The notes beneath the pieces were generated by a model, which was given only the letters and a program-made list of their open reading frames with translations, had not been told where the DNA came from and made no database searches. Positions 32,713 through 42,886 of a DNA stretch of 64,000 nt are shown here, one piece after another. Position 1 is the stretch's first letter. Every line of letters begins with the position of its first letter. Source of the stretch: Trujillonella endophytica (GTDB taxonomy: Bacteria; Actinomycetota; Actinomycetes; Mycobacteriales; Geodermatophilaceae). The DNA lies in contig NZ_JABGCI010000008.1 in assembly GCF_019799905.1 (NCBI RefSeq), forward strand, positions 124,001 through 188,000, read 5' to 3'. The position numbers were made by a program, and so were the translations under genes.

Positions 32713-33774
32713 TCAGGTCTCGTCGAGGGCGCGGGCGCGCTCGAGCATGTCGGCCCGGCGCTGCTGCCGGCGCTTCTCGTGCCGCCGCAGCGGGGCCGGC
32801 CACCGGGCCTGGATCGTCGCGTTGAGCTCGGCGCCGAGCAGGATCGCCATGCCGAAGAAGAAGCAGAACAGCAGGACGGCGATCGGGGTGGCCAGCGCCC
32901 CGTAGGGCAGGGCCGCGACCAGGATGTCGGCGATGTAGACGCGCAGGATCGTCGCGGCGATCCAGAAGAACGTCATCGCCAGCAGCGTCCCGGGCAGGTG
33001 CCGCCGCCACGGGAGCCGGCGGGGCAGGATCACGTGGTAGAAGCTCGTCAGCCCCAGGACCAGGCCGATCAGCACCACCGGGCCGTAGACGGCGTTGACC
33101 AGGACGGTCGCCGTCCCCTGCCAGTCCTGCGGGAAGAGGTCGACGAGCAGGCCCGGTCCCAGCACCAGCAGCGGCAGGGTGAGCACGGCCAGCAGCAGCC
33201 CGACGACGAACAGCCACAGGGCCATGAGCCGCGTCGCGATCGGACCGCGCACGTCGCGCTGGTTGTACGCGATCACGATCGTGTTCATGAACGTCGCCGT
33301 GGCCGAGGACCCCGCCCACAGCGTCAGCAGGAAGCCGAGGCTGACCACGTCGAGCCGGCCGGACCCGAGGATGTCGGCCAGGGTGGGCCGGACCAGGTCG
33401 TCGACGACGTCGGCGGTCAGGGCGTTGGCCGAGGCGTCGACCAGCTGCTCCTCGATGCGGGCGACGGCGTCCCCACCGATCCAGTCGCCGAGGTAGCCCA
33501 GCGAGCCGAGCAGTCCGATCAGCAGCGGCGGGATCGAGAGCACCTGCCAGAACGCCGCCTCACCCGACAGCCCGAGGATCCGGTCCTTCCAGGCCTTGGC
33601 GAGGGTGCGACCCAGCACCTGGAAGGGGATCCGGATGGGCGTCGTCCACCGCGCGCGGGTGCGTGGCCGTCCCGTGCCGGACGCGGTGCTGCCACCCGAC
33701 GGCTCGTCGGCCGGCGGGGTGTCGAGCGGCTCGCCGGCGCGGGCCGGGGAGCCCCCGGGCAGCACGGCGCTCAT
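32713..33774 (-). CDS. YihY/BrkB-family inner membrane protein
   Basis: 353 residues, starting at ATG 33774. After a Pro/Ser-rich tail (1-55), six membrane helices cover about 70-320, with family motifs KDRILGLSGEAAFWQVLSIPPLL, ATATFMNTIVIAYNQRDVRGP and the late GAELNATI. A basic C-terminus (RRHEKRRQQRR) ends the protein. YihY was once called ribonuclease BN but is a membrane protein of unknown transport role. Alone between DUF3039 and the VanW gene. Confidence 0.88.
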   Translation of the reverse strand: MSAVLPGGSPARAGEPLDTPPADEPSGGSTASGTGRPRTRARWTTPIRIPFQVLGRTLAKAWKDRILGLSGEAAFWQVLSIPPLLIGLLGSLGYLGDWIGGDAVARIEEQLVDASANALTADVVDDLVRPTLADILGSGRLDVVSLGFLLTLWAGSSATATFMNTIVIAYNQRDVRGPIATRLMALWLFVVGLLLAVLTLPLLVLGPGLLVDLFPQDWQGTATVLVNAVYGPVVLIGLVLGLTSFYHVILPRRLPWRRHLPGTLLAMTFFWIAATILRVYIADILVAALPYGALATPIAVLLFCFFFGMAILLGAELNATIQARWPAPLRRHEKRRQQRRADMLERARALDET

Positions 33775-33856
33775 CCGACCAGTGTGCACGCAGCGGTGAT
33801 CGGGAGCGGTACGGCCAGGGGTGTCGGCCGGCTCGGACGGCCGGCCGACACCCGCG

Positions 33857-36367
33857 TCAGCCTGCTCGGCGTCCGCCCGGACGCCGTCCCGCGGGGCCCG
33901 GCGCCGGCGCGGGGCCGGGAGCCGGCGGGGGTGCCGCCGGGTCGGCCGGCGGCGCGACGGGGACGCAGCGGACGTTGTCCTCGGCCGAGTAGGACGTGCT
34001 GAACGTCTCCCGGCGGATCTCCTCGCGGGTCTGCAGGTCGCGGAAGATGCGGGTGACGGTGACGTCGAAGCCGCGGACCCCGGTCTGGGGGATGCAGGAC
34101 CCGTCGTCCGGCTTCTCCAGCGACCCCGGCTCGCGGTAGTTCGTCCGCGGGCCCTCGACGGCCTCGATCTCGTAGCGCCGGGTGCCGTAGAAGGTCACCG
34201 TGATGGACCCGCCACCGCCGGCGCTGGGCGCCCACGAGGTGTCGACGAAGACCCCGGTGTCGCTGTCGTTGCGCCACTGCAGGTCGATCTGGCCCTCGTA
34301 GACCGTCGCCTCCCGGCCGGCGGGGTAGCGGCTGATGTAGAAGGTGTGCGGCTTGTGGTAGACGTCCTCGAGGCCGGCGAAGAAGACGGCGTTGAACATC
34401 GTCGTCGCGAACTGGCTGATGCCGCCGCCGACGGCGGTGGACAGCTGGCCGCCGCTGATGACGTTGGCCGGCACGTAGCCCTGCGCGGTGCCCCGCGGGC
34501 CGGTGTAGGTGTTCAGGCTGAAGGTCTCGCCCGGCAGTACGACGGCGCCGTCGACCTCCTCGGCGACGACGCGGATGTTGGTGCCGCTGGAGCTGTTGGG
34601 CGTCGAGGTCGTGAAGGTGCTGATCTCCTCGCGGATGCCGAGGGCCTGCGCCTCCTCGGTGGTGAGCTCGGCCGGTACCGGGCCGAGCTCGGCGGTCACC
34701 GTGCGCGGCGCCGGTGAGGCGAGGACGTCGACCAGCCGCGGAGCCAGCGCCGCGGGGTCGATGCCGGTGCCGTCGACGGACGGGACGACCTGCACCGCGC
34801 CGCCGGCGACCTCGAAGCGGGCGTCCTGCGCCGGCGTGCCGAAGGCGGTGAGGTCGTCGCCCATCGCCTCGGCCAGCCGCGCCGGGTCGATGCCGACGTC
34901 CAGCCGGCCGTCGTCCTGCGGGGTGAACGTGAGCGAGGCGGCGATCGCCTCGACGGACACCTCGACCGAGGCGCTGCCGTCGGAGCTGCTGACCTCGACC
35001 GGCGCGGCCAGACCCGGGGTGACGACCTCGTCGACGACCCGCTGCGCCTCCTCGGCGGTCACGCGGACCGGCGTCTCCTCGACGGGCAGCTCGATCGGCT
35101 CGGCGGCGTCCCCGGTGAGGAGCGCGGCGGAGATGGCCTCGACCGCGCCGTCCCGGTCCAGCTCGCGGCCGACGACCGGCGGGGTCACGGTGGCGGTGGT
35201 CCCGTCGATCGCGATGCCGGCGTCGACCGGCACGAGGTCGACCTCGTTGGCGAGGGCGTCCACCCGCGCGGCGAGCGCCTCCTCCCCACGGAGGACCGGG
35301 TCGACCTCGCGCTCGGTGAAGAAGCTGGTCAGCCGCTCCCAGGGGTTCAGCGGCTGGCCGGAGGCGGCGTCGACGGTGGCGTCGACGTCCAGGCCGACGC
35401 CGGCCTCGCCGGGCAGGAAGGTGGCGGTCACGTCTCCGGCCTGCAGCGTGTGCTCGGCGGCGATGCGCCCGGCGAGCTGCTCCTCGAGCGCGTCGGCCGC
35501 CTCGGCCGGGGAGAGGCCTCCGACGTCCACGCCGGCCACCACGGTGTTCCGCGGGACGTCGTCCCCGGCGACGAGGACGTCGATGCCGTACGCGCCGCCC
35601 AGCACGGCGACCGCGGCCACGGGCGCCAGGACGGCCGGGCGCCGCCACCACGGGCCACGGGAGGCCTCGGGCGAGCCGGACCCGTCGGGCCCGCCCGGAC
35701 CGCCGGGGGAGCCAGGACCGCCGGGGCCGCCGGGGCCGGGCACCGGCGCGGCCGGCACGGGAGCGAACGTGGCGGTGGAGTCGGGTCCGGGGGAGTCGAG
35801 CGTGGCGGTGGAATCGAGCGGGGTGGAGTCGGCGTCGGTGGTGCCCAGCGCGGCGGGGGAGCCGGGCCCCGCGACCACGGCGGCCTGCGGTGCCGGCGGC
35901 TGCCCGGTGGCCGGCTGACCGGGCGCCTGTCCCGGCGCGAAGCGGATGTCGGCGGTGTGGTCCCACGAGGTGTCCGGCGTGGTGCCCGGCGAGGTGTCCG
36001 GCGTGGTGTCCGGCGTGCGGTCCTCCGCGACGGCGGGCGCGGTGGCCGGCTCGGCTGGGGCGACGGCGGGCGGAGGCGGCGGCGTCCGGTCCCCGGGCAC
36101 GGGCCCGCGGTCGCGGGGCACGGGCCGGGTCTCGTCGGACAGGCCCTGATCGGACGGGCGCTCGTCGGCCGGGCCCTGGTCGGCCGGGGCCTGGTCGGAC
36201 GGTCCGGCCTCGACCGGCATCCCGGCCGGGACCACCGGGTCGGGACGCGGCTCGACGGGGGACGCCTCGGCAGGCTGCGCCGATCCGGACCGGACCGGCC
36301 CCGGAGCGGCAGGGACGGCCTCGCCCAGCCGGGCGGTCTCGTCGGAGGTCACGGGGTGCTGCGGCAT
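33857..36367 (-). CDS. VanW-family cell-wall protein with Pro-rich cytoplasmic region
   Basis: 836 residues. Residues 1-235 are low-complexity, Pro/Ala/Gly-rich and acidic with degenerate TPDTS-like repeats. One membrane helix (about 241-263) follows, then two YoaR/PG_binding_4 domains (about 285-450 and 455-585) and a VanW domain (about 590-740; TNIRVVAEEVDGAVVLPGETFS, AVGGGISQFATTMFNAVFFAG, HTFYISRYPAGREAT). The C-terminal tail is Pro/Gly/Arg-rich. VanW proteins are thought to bind or remodel peptidoglycan outside the membrane; the activity is not established. Longer than most family members because of the N-terminal region. Confidence 0.88.
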   Translation of the reverse strand: MPQHPVTSDETARLGEAVPAAPGPVRSGSAQPAEASPVEPRPDPVVPAGMPVEAGPSDQAPADQGPADERPSDQGLSDETRPVPRDRGPVPGDRTPPPPPAVAPAEPATAPAVAEDRTPDTTPDTSPGTTPDTSWDHTADIRFAPGQAPGQPATGQPPAPQAAVVAGPGSPAALGTTDADSTPLDSTATLDSPGPDSTATFAPVPAAPVPGPGGPGGPGSPGGPGGPDGSGSPEASRGPWWRRPAVLAPVAAVAVLGGAYGIDVLVAGDDVPRNTVVAGVDVGGLSPAEAADALEEQLAGRIAAEHTLQAGDVTATFLPGEAGVGLDVDATVDAASGQPLNPWERLTSFFTEREVDPVLRGEEALAARVDALANEVDLVPVDAGIAIDGTTATVTPPVVGRELDRDGAVEAISAALLTGDAAEPIELPVEETPVRVTAEEAQRVVDEVVTPGLAAPVEVSSSDGSASVEVSVEAIAASLTFTPQDDGRLDVGIDPARLAEAMGDDLTAFGTPAQDARFEVAGGAVQVVPSVDGTGIDPAALAPRLVDVLASPAPRTVTAELGPVPAELTTEEAQALGIREEISTFTTSTPNSSSGTNIRVVAEEVDGAVVLPGETFSLNTYTGPRGTAQGYVPANVISGGQLSTAVGGGISQFATTMFNAVFFAGLEDVYHKPHTFYISRYPAGREATVYEGQIDLQWRNDSDTGVFVDTSWAPSAGGGGSITVTFYGTRRYEIEAVEGPRTNYREPGSLEKPDDGSCIPQTGVRGFDVTVTRIFRDLQTREEIRRETFSTSYSAEDNVRCVPVAPPADPAAPPPAPGPAPAPGPAGRRPGGRRAG

Positions 36368-36527
36368 GTGGGGTGTTCCTCGGGTGGCCGTCGACCGGGG
36401 ATACCCGGGAACGACGGAGCCGCCGGGCCCCCGCTCGCTTCACGCGATCGGGGGACACCGGCGGCGGCGTCGGGTGAGGGCATCATCGCTGCGCGCGACG
36501 ATAGCGCCTCGGTGTGCTGGGGCGGTG

Positions 36528-36737
36528 CTACTCGCCGTCGGTCTCGATGATGTCGGCGGCGATGTCGCGCAGCTTGCCCTCGTACTCGCGGGCGTGGTGT
36601 CCGCAGAACACGAGGTCGCTGCCACTCGGGAGGACGACCCGCACCTTGGCCAGCGCACCGCAGCGGTCACAGTGGAAGGGGACGACGAGGTCGTCGGCGG
36701 GGATCGTCGTCGTCAGCGTCTGGGTCATCTGGCTCAT
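36528..36737 (-). CDS. DUF7455-type small zinc-binding protein near sigA
   Basis: 69 residues from ATG 36737 (GTG 36740 directly before it is possible). The core has FHCDRCGALAKVRVVLPSG and FCGHHAREYEG: two Cys pairs/His (C-x2-C, C-x2-H) that should bind zinc. It is a conserved small actinobacterial protein often found next to the principal sigma factor gene, as here. Function unknown. Confidence 0.75.
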   Translation of the reverse strand: MSQMTQTLTTTIPADDLVVPFHCDRCGALAKVRVVLPSGSDLVFCGHHAREYEGKLRDIAADIIETDGE

Positions 36738-37183
36738 CACTCGCTCTCTGCCGCACGGACCCGCGATTGCGGATCGGCCTCCTGCACAGCGCCAGGATGG
36801 CTCCCCGTGTTCCCCGGAGCGGCGCGTCGGTCTCGGGACCCGCCGTGAGACGGGGCACCCGCGACCGGTGGTGCCGGTGGGGTCCAGCAGGGACTCATCC
36901 TGGGTGGTGCTGAACTGTCGTAGGTCGGTCTGTCGTGGTTCCGTGCACCGGGCTCGTCCGGCTGGTGGGTCCGCTGCTGTCGTTCTCGTGCATCCCCAAC
37001 GCTACGCCGGATACCCGACAGGCGTGGTCGTACACGGCCCGACCGGTACCACGGGGTGAGATCGTGACCTCGCCGCAACAGTCGCCCCACCCGACGCAAC
37101 ACTCCCGTCACCCCTGGCGCGACGACGGCCCCGGCCCTCCCTGAGGAGGCCCGAGGCCGCCGTGCGTGTCGTGCGTGTCGTGC
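36738..37183. other. Non-coding stretch between DUF7455 and sigA
   Basis: About 450 bases with no convincing gene; open frames here have random composition and no ribosome sites. It holds the DUF7455 leader on the minus strand and the region downstream of sigA. Near its right end is a short tandem repeat (GTGCGTGTC twice, 37162-37181) flanked by GAGGCCGC/GCGGCCTC, which could form a hairpin. No known RNA family was recognised. Confidence 0.4.
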
Positions 37184-37239
37184 GGCCTCCCTGCGGGGTC
37201 CCGCCGCGAGTGTGCGAGTGGCGGGGGGCAGGGAGGTCC
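37184..37239 (+). repeat. Dispersed ~55-bp palindromic repeat, copy 6
   Basis: Begins GGCCTCCCTGCGGGGTCCCG, centre CCGCGAGTGTGCGAGTGG, ends CAGGGAGGTCC. It lies 4 bases beyond the stop of the minus-strand sigA gene. Confidence 0.75.
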
Positions 37240-37243
37240 TCCC

Positions 37244-38563
<1,320 letters not shown>

Positions 38564-38739
38564 TCAGGGTTCCTTCCCGTGCTGGGTCCCGTTCCCCGGG
38601 GAACCGATCGGTCCTCGGGCAGCGGCCTCGATCCGCGTCGGTGAGCGCGAGCTGGTACCCCGCGGCCCTGCGCGGCGTTTGACCGACGCGCGGCTGGGGG
38701 AAGCCTCTCGGCTGGGAGCGACGGGGGCGGGGCTCCACC

Positions 38740-38745
38740 ATTGTA
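38740..38745 (-). promoter_or_regulatory. Possible sigA -10 element
   Basis: TACAAT on the minus strand, about 175 bases before the sigA start, is the only good -10 in the 296-base gap 38564-38859. No matching -35 was found, so it may be an extended or weak promoter. Confidence 0.35.
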
Positions 38746-38859
38746 ACGACGCTTTCGCCCTGTTCCACCGCGTTCGTCGTGCTGGCCTCGCCCGGAGGGG
38801 TCGTCCACCCTCCCGGGGCCGTCACCGGCTCGGGTGAGCCGGGCCCCGTCGTCCTGCCC

Positions 38860-39603
38860 TCACTGGCCGATCCCCTCGGCGGCGGCGAGCGCCGCGCCGA
38901 CGATCCCGGCGTCGTTGAGCAGCTGTGCCGGTACGACCGGGGTGCGGGTCGACAGCAGCGGCACCCACTTCTCGGCCTTCTTGCTCACCCCGCCGCCCAC
39001 GATGATCAGGTCCGGCCACACGCCGGCCTCCAGGACGTCGAGGTAGCGGTCGACCCGCCGGGCCCACTCCGGGTAGCTGAGCTCCTCGCGCTCACGGGCC
39101 GACGCGGAGGCGCGTTCCTCGCCGTCCTCGCCGTCGACCTGGATGTGCCCGAACTCGGTGTTGGGCACGAGGACGCCGTCGGTGAACAGGGCGCTGCCGA
39201 TGCCGGTGCCGAACGTCAGCATCAGGACGACGCCGTCGTGCCCGCGGCCGGCCCCGTAGCGCATCTCGGCGATCCCGGCGGCGTCGGCGTCGTTGAGCGT
39301 CTGCACGGTGCCGGGGATCCGCTGCTCGACGCCGGCGGCGAGGTTGGTGCCCAGCCAGCTCTTGTCCACGTTCGCCGCCGTGTGCGCCACGCCCTTCTTC
39401 AGGACGCCGGGGAAGGTGACGCCGATCCGCTCGGTCCAGCCGAAGGCGGAGACGATCTCGGCGACGGTCTCGCACACCGGATCGGGCAGGGAGGGCTGCG
39501 GGGTGGGGATGCGCACGCGCTCGCCGAGGAGGGCGCCGCGGTCGAGATCGACCACGCAGCCCTTGATGCCGCTGCCGCCGATGTCCACGCCGAAGCCCCG
39601 CAC
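38860..39603 (-). CDS. ppgK: Polyphosphate glucokinase
   Basis: 247 residues from GTG 39603. ROK-like kinase with the phosphate-binding motif FGVDIGGSGIKG (4-15), TFPGVLKKGVAHTAANVDKSW (polyphosphate-glucokinase-specific), LNDADAAGIAEMRYG and FGTGIGSALF. It phosphorylates glucose using polyphosphate (and ATP) as donor, as shown for the mycobacterial enzyme. Divergent from the inositol monophosphatase gene with 96 bases between. Same order as the mycobacterial sigA-ppgK-suhB block. Confidence 0.93.
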   Translation of the reverse strand: MRGFGVDIGGSGIKGCVVDLDRGALLGERVRIPTPQPSLPDPVCETVAEIVSAFGWTERIGVTFPGVLKKGVAHTAANVDKSWLGTNLAAGVEQRIPGTVQTLNDADAAGIAEMRYGAGRGHDGVVLMLTFGTGIGSALFTDGVLVPNTEFGHIQVDGEDGEERASASAREREELSYPEWARRVDRYLDVLEAGVWPDLIIVGGGVSKKAEKWVPLLSTRTPVVPAQLLNDAGIVGAALAAAEGIGQ

Positions 39604-39699
39604 GTGGGCACAGTAGTGGAGGACCTCCTCGCCCCCCGCAGCTCGTACGCGCACAGCGGGCCCCTGCGAGGGGGCGACCCGGTGCAGGAGGATCGGCGG

Positions 39700-40512
39700 G
39701 TGCCCGCCACCCCGTCGCCCGCCGCCCTGCTCGACCTCGCCGTCGCCGCCGCCGGGGAGGCCGCGGCGCTGATCGCCCGGGAGCGGGCGGGTGTGGCGGC
39801 GGAGGTCGACACCAAGTCCAGCCCGACCGACGTGGTCACCGCCGTCGACCGGGCGGCCGAGGAGCTGATCACCGGCCGGTTGCTCGGCGCCCGGCCCGGC
39901 GACGGCGTCCTGGGCGAGGAGGGGGCGTCGCGGACCGGCTCCTCCGGGGTCCGCTGGGTCGTGGACCCCGTCGACGGCACCGTGAACCTGCTGTACGGGC
40001 TCCCCGCGTTCTCGGTGTCGATCGCGGCGGAGGTGGACGGGCACGTCGTGGCCGGCGTCGTCCAGAACGTGCTGACGGGGGAGCGGTACACGGCGACGGC
40101 GGGCGGCGGCGCGCACCTGACCTCCCCGGCGGAGCCGGAGCCGGTACGGCTGTCGGTCGGCAGCCCGGTGTCGCTGGAGCAGACCCTCGTGCTCACCGGG
40201 TTCGGGTACCGCGTCGAGCAGCGCCGCGTCCAGGGCCGGGTCGTCGCGGAGCTGCTGCCGCTGGTGCGCGACATCCGCCGGCACGGCTCCTCGGCGCTGG
40301 ACCTGTGCACGGTCGCGGCGGGCCGCGTCGACGCCTACTACGAGGAGGGGCTCAAGCCCTGGGACCACGCGGCCGGGGCGCTGGTGGCCGCCGAGGCGGG
40401 GGCGGTGGTCACGGGCCTGCCCGGCCGGCCCTTCGCCGACCCCCTGGCGATCGCGGTGGCGCCGTCGGTGGCCGCGCCCTTCGTCGACCTGCTCAGCCGC
40501 CTGCACTCCTGA
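39700..40512 (+). CDS. suhB: Inositol monophosphatase family protein (SuhB-like)
   Basis: 270 residues from GTG 39700, 8 bases after AGGAGG. The Mg2+-dependent phosphatase motifs are present: VTAVDRAAEE, LGEEG (metal Glu), WVVDPVDGTVNLLYG (metal Asp) and WDHAAGALVAAEAGA. Likely substrates are inositol-1-phosphate or related sugar phosphates. The mycobacterial orthologue by position is suhB, so this is the best name, although other IMPase paralogues exist. Confidence 0.85.
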   Translation: MPATPSPAALLDLAVAAAGEAAALIARERAGVAAEVDTKSSPTDVVTAVDRAAEELITGRLLGARPGDGVLGEEGASRTGSSGVRWVVDPVDGTVNLLYGLPAFSVSIAAEVDGHVVAGVVQNVLTGERYTATAGGGAHLTSPAEPEPVRLSVGSPVSLEQTLVLTGFGYRVEQRRVQGRVVAELLPLVRDIRRHGSSALDLCTVAAGRVDAYYEEGLKPWDHAAGALVAAEAGAVVTGLPGRPFADPLAIAVAPSVAAPFVDLLSRLHS

Positions 40513-40515
40513 TCC

Positions 40516-40568
40516 GGCCCCGTCCAGAGGCTCGTCCGAGCTCGCGGGGGATGAGGAGGACGCGGTCC
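40516..40568 (+). repeat. Dispersed ~55-bp palindromic repeat, copy 7
   Basis: Begins GGCCCCGTCCAGAGGCTCG and ends GGACGCGGTCCTC. It fills the gap between the convergent suhB-like and cei genes, 3 bases after the suhB stop. Very close in sequence to copies 5 and 8. Confidence 0.8.
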
Positions 40569-40574
40569 TCGCAC

Positions 40575-41123
40575 TCAGGCGGCGGTGCCGCACTCCGCCG
40601 CGGCGCTGGAGGCCGGGTCGAGCAGAGCGGCGACCTCCTCCGGGGTGCGCAGCGCGGTGAACTCCGGTCCGATCACGAGGTCCACGAGACCGGTCGCCCG
40701 GGTGTCGATGTAGTCGCTGGCCCCGGGCAGGTAGACCGCCACGTAGGACGCGGCCCCGGCGCCCTCGTAGCCGTGGCGGATCTCGCCGGTGCCGGTGACC
40801 TCGCGGTCGGTGGGGTCGTTGTCGACGTCCTCCACCACGAACCCGCGGGACTGCAGGTCCGCGGCGACCTGCTGGGCGAGGCCGGCGGTGTCGGTGGCGT
40901 TGAACACCCGCAGGCGCACGTCGGCCGGGTTCAGCTGCGGGGGAGCGGTGGAGGCCGCGGCGCAGGCGGCGTCCTGCCGCTCCTCGTCGGCGGCGGCGTC
41001 GCCGAACACCTTCCACCAGACGCCGAGCGCGGCGATGGCCAGCACCAGCAGGAAGATCAGTGGGGGGAGGGGGCGGCGGCCGCTGCGCGGCCGGACCGCC
41101 GGACGTTCGGCGGTCGTGCTCAC
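40575..41123 (-). CDS. cei: Envelope integrity protein Cei-like (LytR_C domain)
   Basis: 182 residues from GTG 41123. A short basic N-terminus is followed by one membrane helix (about 20-42) and an extracytoplasmic LytR_C (VirR-like) domain with LRVFNATDTAGLAQQVAADLQSRGF and GLVDLVIGPEF. It has Cys residues in QDAACAAAS and AAECGTAA that could form a disulfide. The position next to suhB and near DUF4193 matches mycobacterial Cei (Rv2700), needed for cell-envelope integrity. Confidence 0.85.
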   Translation of the reverse strand: MSTTAERPAVRPRSGRRPLPPLIFLLVLAIAALGVWWKVFGDAAADEERQDAACAAASTAPPQLNPADVRLRVFNATDTAGLAQQVAADLQSRGFVVEDVDNDPTDREVTGTGEIRHGYEGAGAASYVAVYLPGASDYIDTRATGLVDLVIGPEFTALRTPEEVAALLDPASSAAAECGTAA

Positions 41124-41170
41124 CGGTTCTCCAGTCCCACGACGCGGGAGTCTATGGGCGGTCGGGGCGA

Positions 41171-42217
41171 CTAGATCGCACCGTCGTCCAGCGCGGCGCG
41201 TCCCCGCTCCACGCAGCCGCCGATGCGCTCGGCGTACCCGGTGGTGTCCTTGCCGGCCATGGCGCCGGCGGCCGAGCGCGCGACGATGCCGGCCACGATG
41301 GCCGCGAACTTGAAGTAGGCGAAGCCGACGTACCAGGACACGTCGCCGAGGTCCATGCCGCTGCGCTGCGCGTAGCGCTCGGCGATGTCCCGCCGGGTGG
41401 GGAACCCGGGCAGGGCGGTCACCGCGCTCTGCACCGCCGGCGGGTCCTCGCCCGCCTCGGGCCAGTAGACGAAGAGCATGCCGATGTCGGTCAGCGGGTC
41501 GCCGAGCGTCGACATCTCCCAGTCCAGGACCGCGCGGATGCGGCCGGGGGTGTCCGGGTCGAGCAGGCAGTTGTCCAGCCGGTAGTCGCCGTGCACGACG
41601 CCCGAGCGCTGGGTGGCCGGCACGGTCTCGGCGAGCCGGGCGGCCAGGGCGTCCATGTCCGGCCGGTCCCGGTCGCGGGTGGCGTCCCACTGCTTGGCCC
41701 AGCGCCGCACCTGACGGGCGGTGAAGCCCTCCGGACGGCCGAAGTCGGCCAGCCCGACCGTGGCCGGGTCGACCGCGTGCAGGTCGGCGAGGACGTCGAC
41801 CAGCCCGTCGCCGATCGCCCGGCGCTGGGCGGGCTCGTCGGCGTAGCCGGGCGGCAGCGAATCGACGACGTGCACGCCCGCCACCTTCTCCATGACGTAG
41901 AAGGGCGCCCCCAGCACCGCGGTGTCGGTGCACAGGTGCAGCGTCCGCGGCACCGGGACGGCGGTGCTCCCGAGTGCGGAGATGACCCGGTGCTCCCGCG
42001 CCATGTCGTGCGCGGTGGCGAGCACGGCACCGGTGGGCGGCCGGCGGAGGATGACCGCGTCGTCCGCGGAGCCGCCCTCGGGCGTGACCACGTACGTGAG
42101 GTTGGACATGCCGGCGGCGATCAGCTCGACGGTGACCTGCTGCCAGCGCTGGTCCCCCAGCGCGGCCGCGAGGTACGGGCCGACGACGTCCGGATCAGCA
42201 CCCACGGGAGTCGACAC
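41171..42217 (-). CDS. Aminoglycoside-phosphotransferase-like protein (APH family)
   Basis: 348 residues from GTG 42217, with TACCCT 6 bases upstream (leaderless). The kinase-like fold shows VTPEGG-x-ILRRPP (N-lobe), the catalytic VVHGDYRLDNCLLD (HGDxxxxN) and VLDWEMSTLGDPLTDIG. This subgroup (ACAD10/FadE36-like) is often linked to acyl-CoA metabolism rather than antibiotic resistance. It sits between cei and DUF4193, where mycobacteria have no such gene, so it may be an insertion. Substrate unknown. Confidence 0.85.
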   Translation of the reverse strand: MSTPVGADPDVVGPYLAAALGDQRWQQVTVELIAAGMSNLTYVVTPEGGSADDAVILRRPPTGAVLATAHDMAREHRVISALGSTAVPVPRTLHLCTDTAVLGAPFYVMEKVAGVHVVDSLPPGYADEPAQRRAIGDGLVDVLADLHAVDPATVGLADFGRPEGFTARQVRRWAKQWDATRDRDRPDMDALAARLAETVPATQRSGVVHGDYRLDNCLLDPDTPGRIRAVLDWEMSTLGDPLTDIGMLFVYWPEAGEDPPAVQSAVTALPGFPTRRDIAERYAQRSGMDLGDVSWYVGFAYFKFAAIVAGIVARSAAGAMAGKDTTGYAERIGGCVERGRAALDDGAI

Positions 42218-42490
42218 CGCCGCAGGGTAACCTCTGGCGCTCCGTGGCCCCCCGGCCCGATCCGGCGCGGATGTGTCGGTCGGCGGCAGCCGGGCACAAA
42301 CCGGGGCCGCACGGCGTTGGGGGGCCTGCCGGTCCCCCGCGCGGCTCTCGAGCCGGGACGGGGTGGCCCGGCGACGGACACACGGACCGACCATGCGGTC
42401 GCCACGTGCGACCGACCAGGACGGTGGCGCCCAGCGCCGCCGTCGACGAGGCGGGCGAGAGCCCGACGCACCCCGGAGGAGGGGCACACC

Positions 42491-42790
42491 ATGGCCACCG
42501 ACTACGACGCCCCGCGCCGCAACGAGGCGGACGAGCTCGGCGAGGACTCGCTCGAGGAGCTCAAGGCGCGACGCGCGGAGGCTCAGTCCTCGTCCGTCGA
42601 CGTGGACGAGACGGACTTCAACGAGAACCTCGAGCTGCCCGGCGCGGACCTGAGCAACGAGGAGCTCACCGTGCGCGTGCTGCCCAAGCAGGAGGACGAG
42701 TTCACCTGCTCCCGCTGCTTCCTGGTGCAGCACCGCACCCGGCTCGCGTCGACCCGCGGCGAGCAGCTGCTCTGCCGGGACTGCGCCTGA
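42491..42790 (+). CDS. DUF4193 protein
   Basis: 99 residues, ATG behind GGAGGAGG. The acidic N-terminus (MATDYDAPRRNEADELGED) and the C-terminal zinc-like motif FTCSRCFLVQHRTRLA-x-LLCRDC (four cysteines) are the DUF4193 hallmarks. Orthologue by position of mycobacterial Rv2699c, a conserved actinobacterial protein of unknown function. The 270 bases before it contain only the promoter and leader. Confidence 0.88.
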   Translation: MATDYDAPRRNEADELGEDSLEELKARRAEAQSSSVDVDETDFNENLELPGADLSNEELTVRVLPKQEDEFTCSRCFLVQHRTRLASTRGEQLLCRDCA

Positions 42791-42794
42791 TGGA

Positions 42795-42848
42795 GGACCC
42801 CGTCCTCCTCGTCCCTCGCACGCTCGGGGCGAGCCTCTGGACGGGGCC
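42795..42848 (-). repeat. Dispersed ~55-bp palindromic repeat, copy 8
   Basis: Reverse orientation: begins GGACCCCGTCCTCCTCG and ends GGACGGGGCC. It starts 4 bases after the DUF4193 stop. Confidence 0.8.
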
Positions 42849-42886
42849 GGACGGTGAACCGCTGCGCTCGTGACCGAGGGGGACCG

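Noticed and set aside
35930..36030. Direct repeats in the 5' part of the VanW gene as a possible CRISPR array
   Set aside because: They are in-frame codon repeats of TPDT-like peptides within an open gene, too short and irregular for CRISPR.
38755..38785. ECF-type promoter for sigA based on a GGAAC sequence near its TACAAT element
   Set aside because: The spacing to a following GTT is only 14 bases, too short for known ECF consensus.
41171..42217. Antibiotic resistance gene from its aminoglycoside-phosphotransferase fold
   Set aside because: The sequence fits the acyl-CoA-linked APH subgroup and lies among housekeeping genes, so resistance is not supported.
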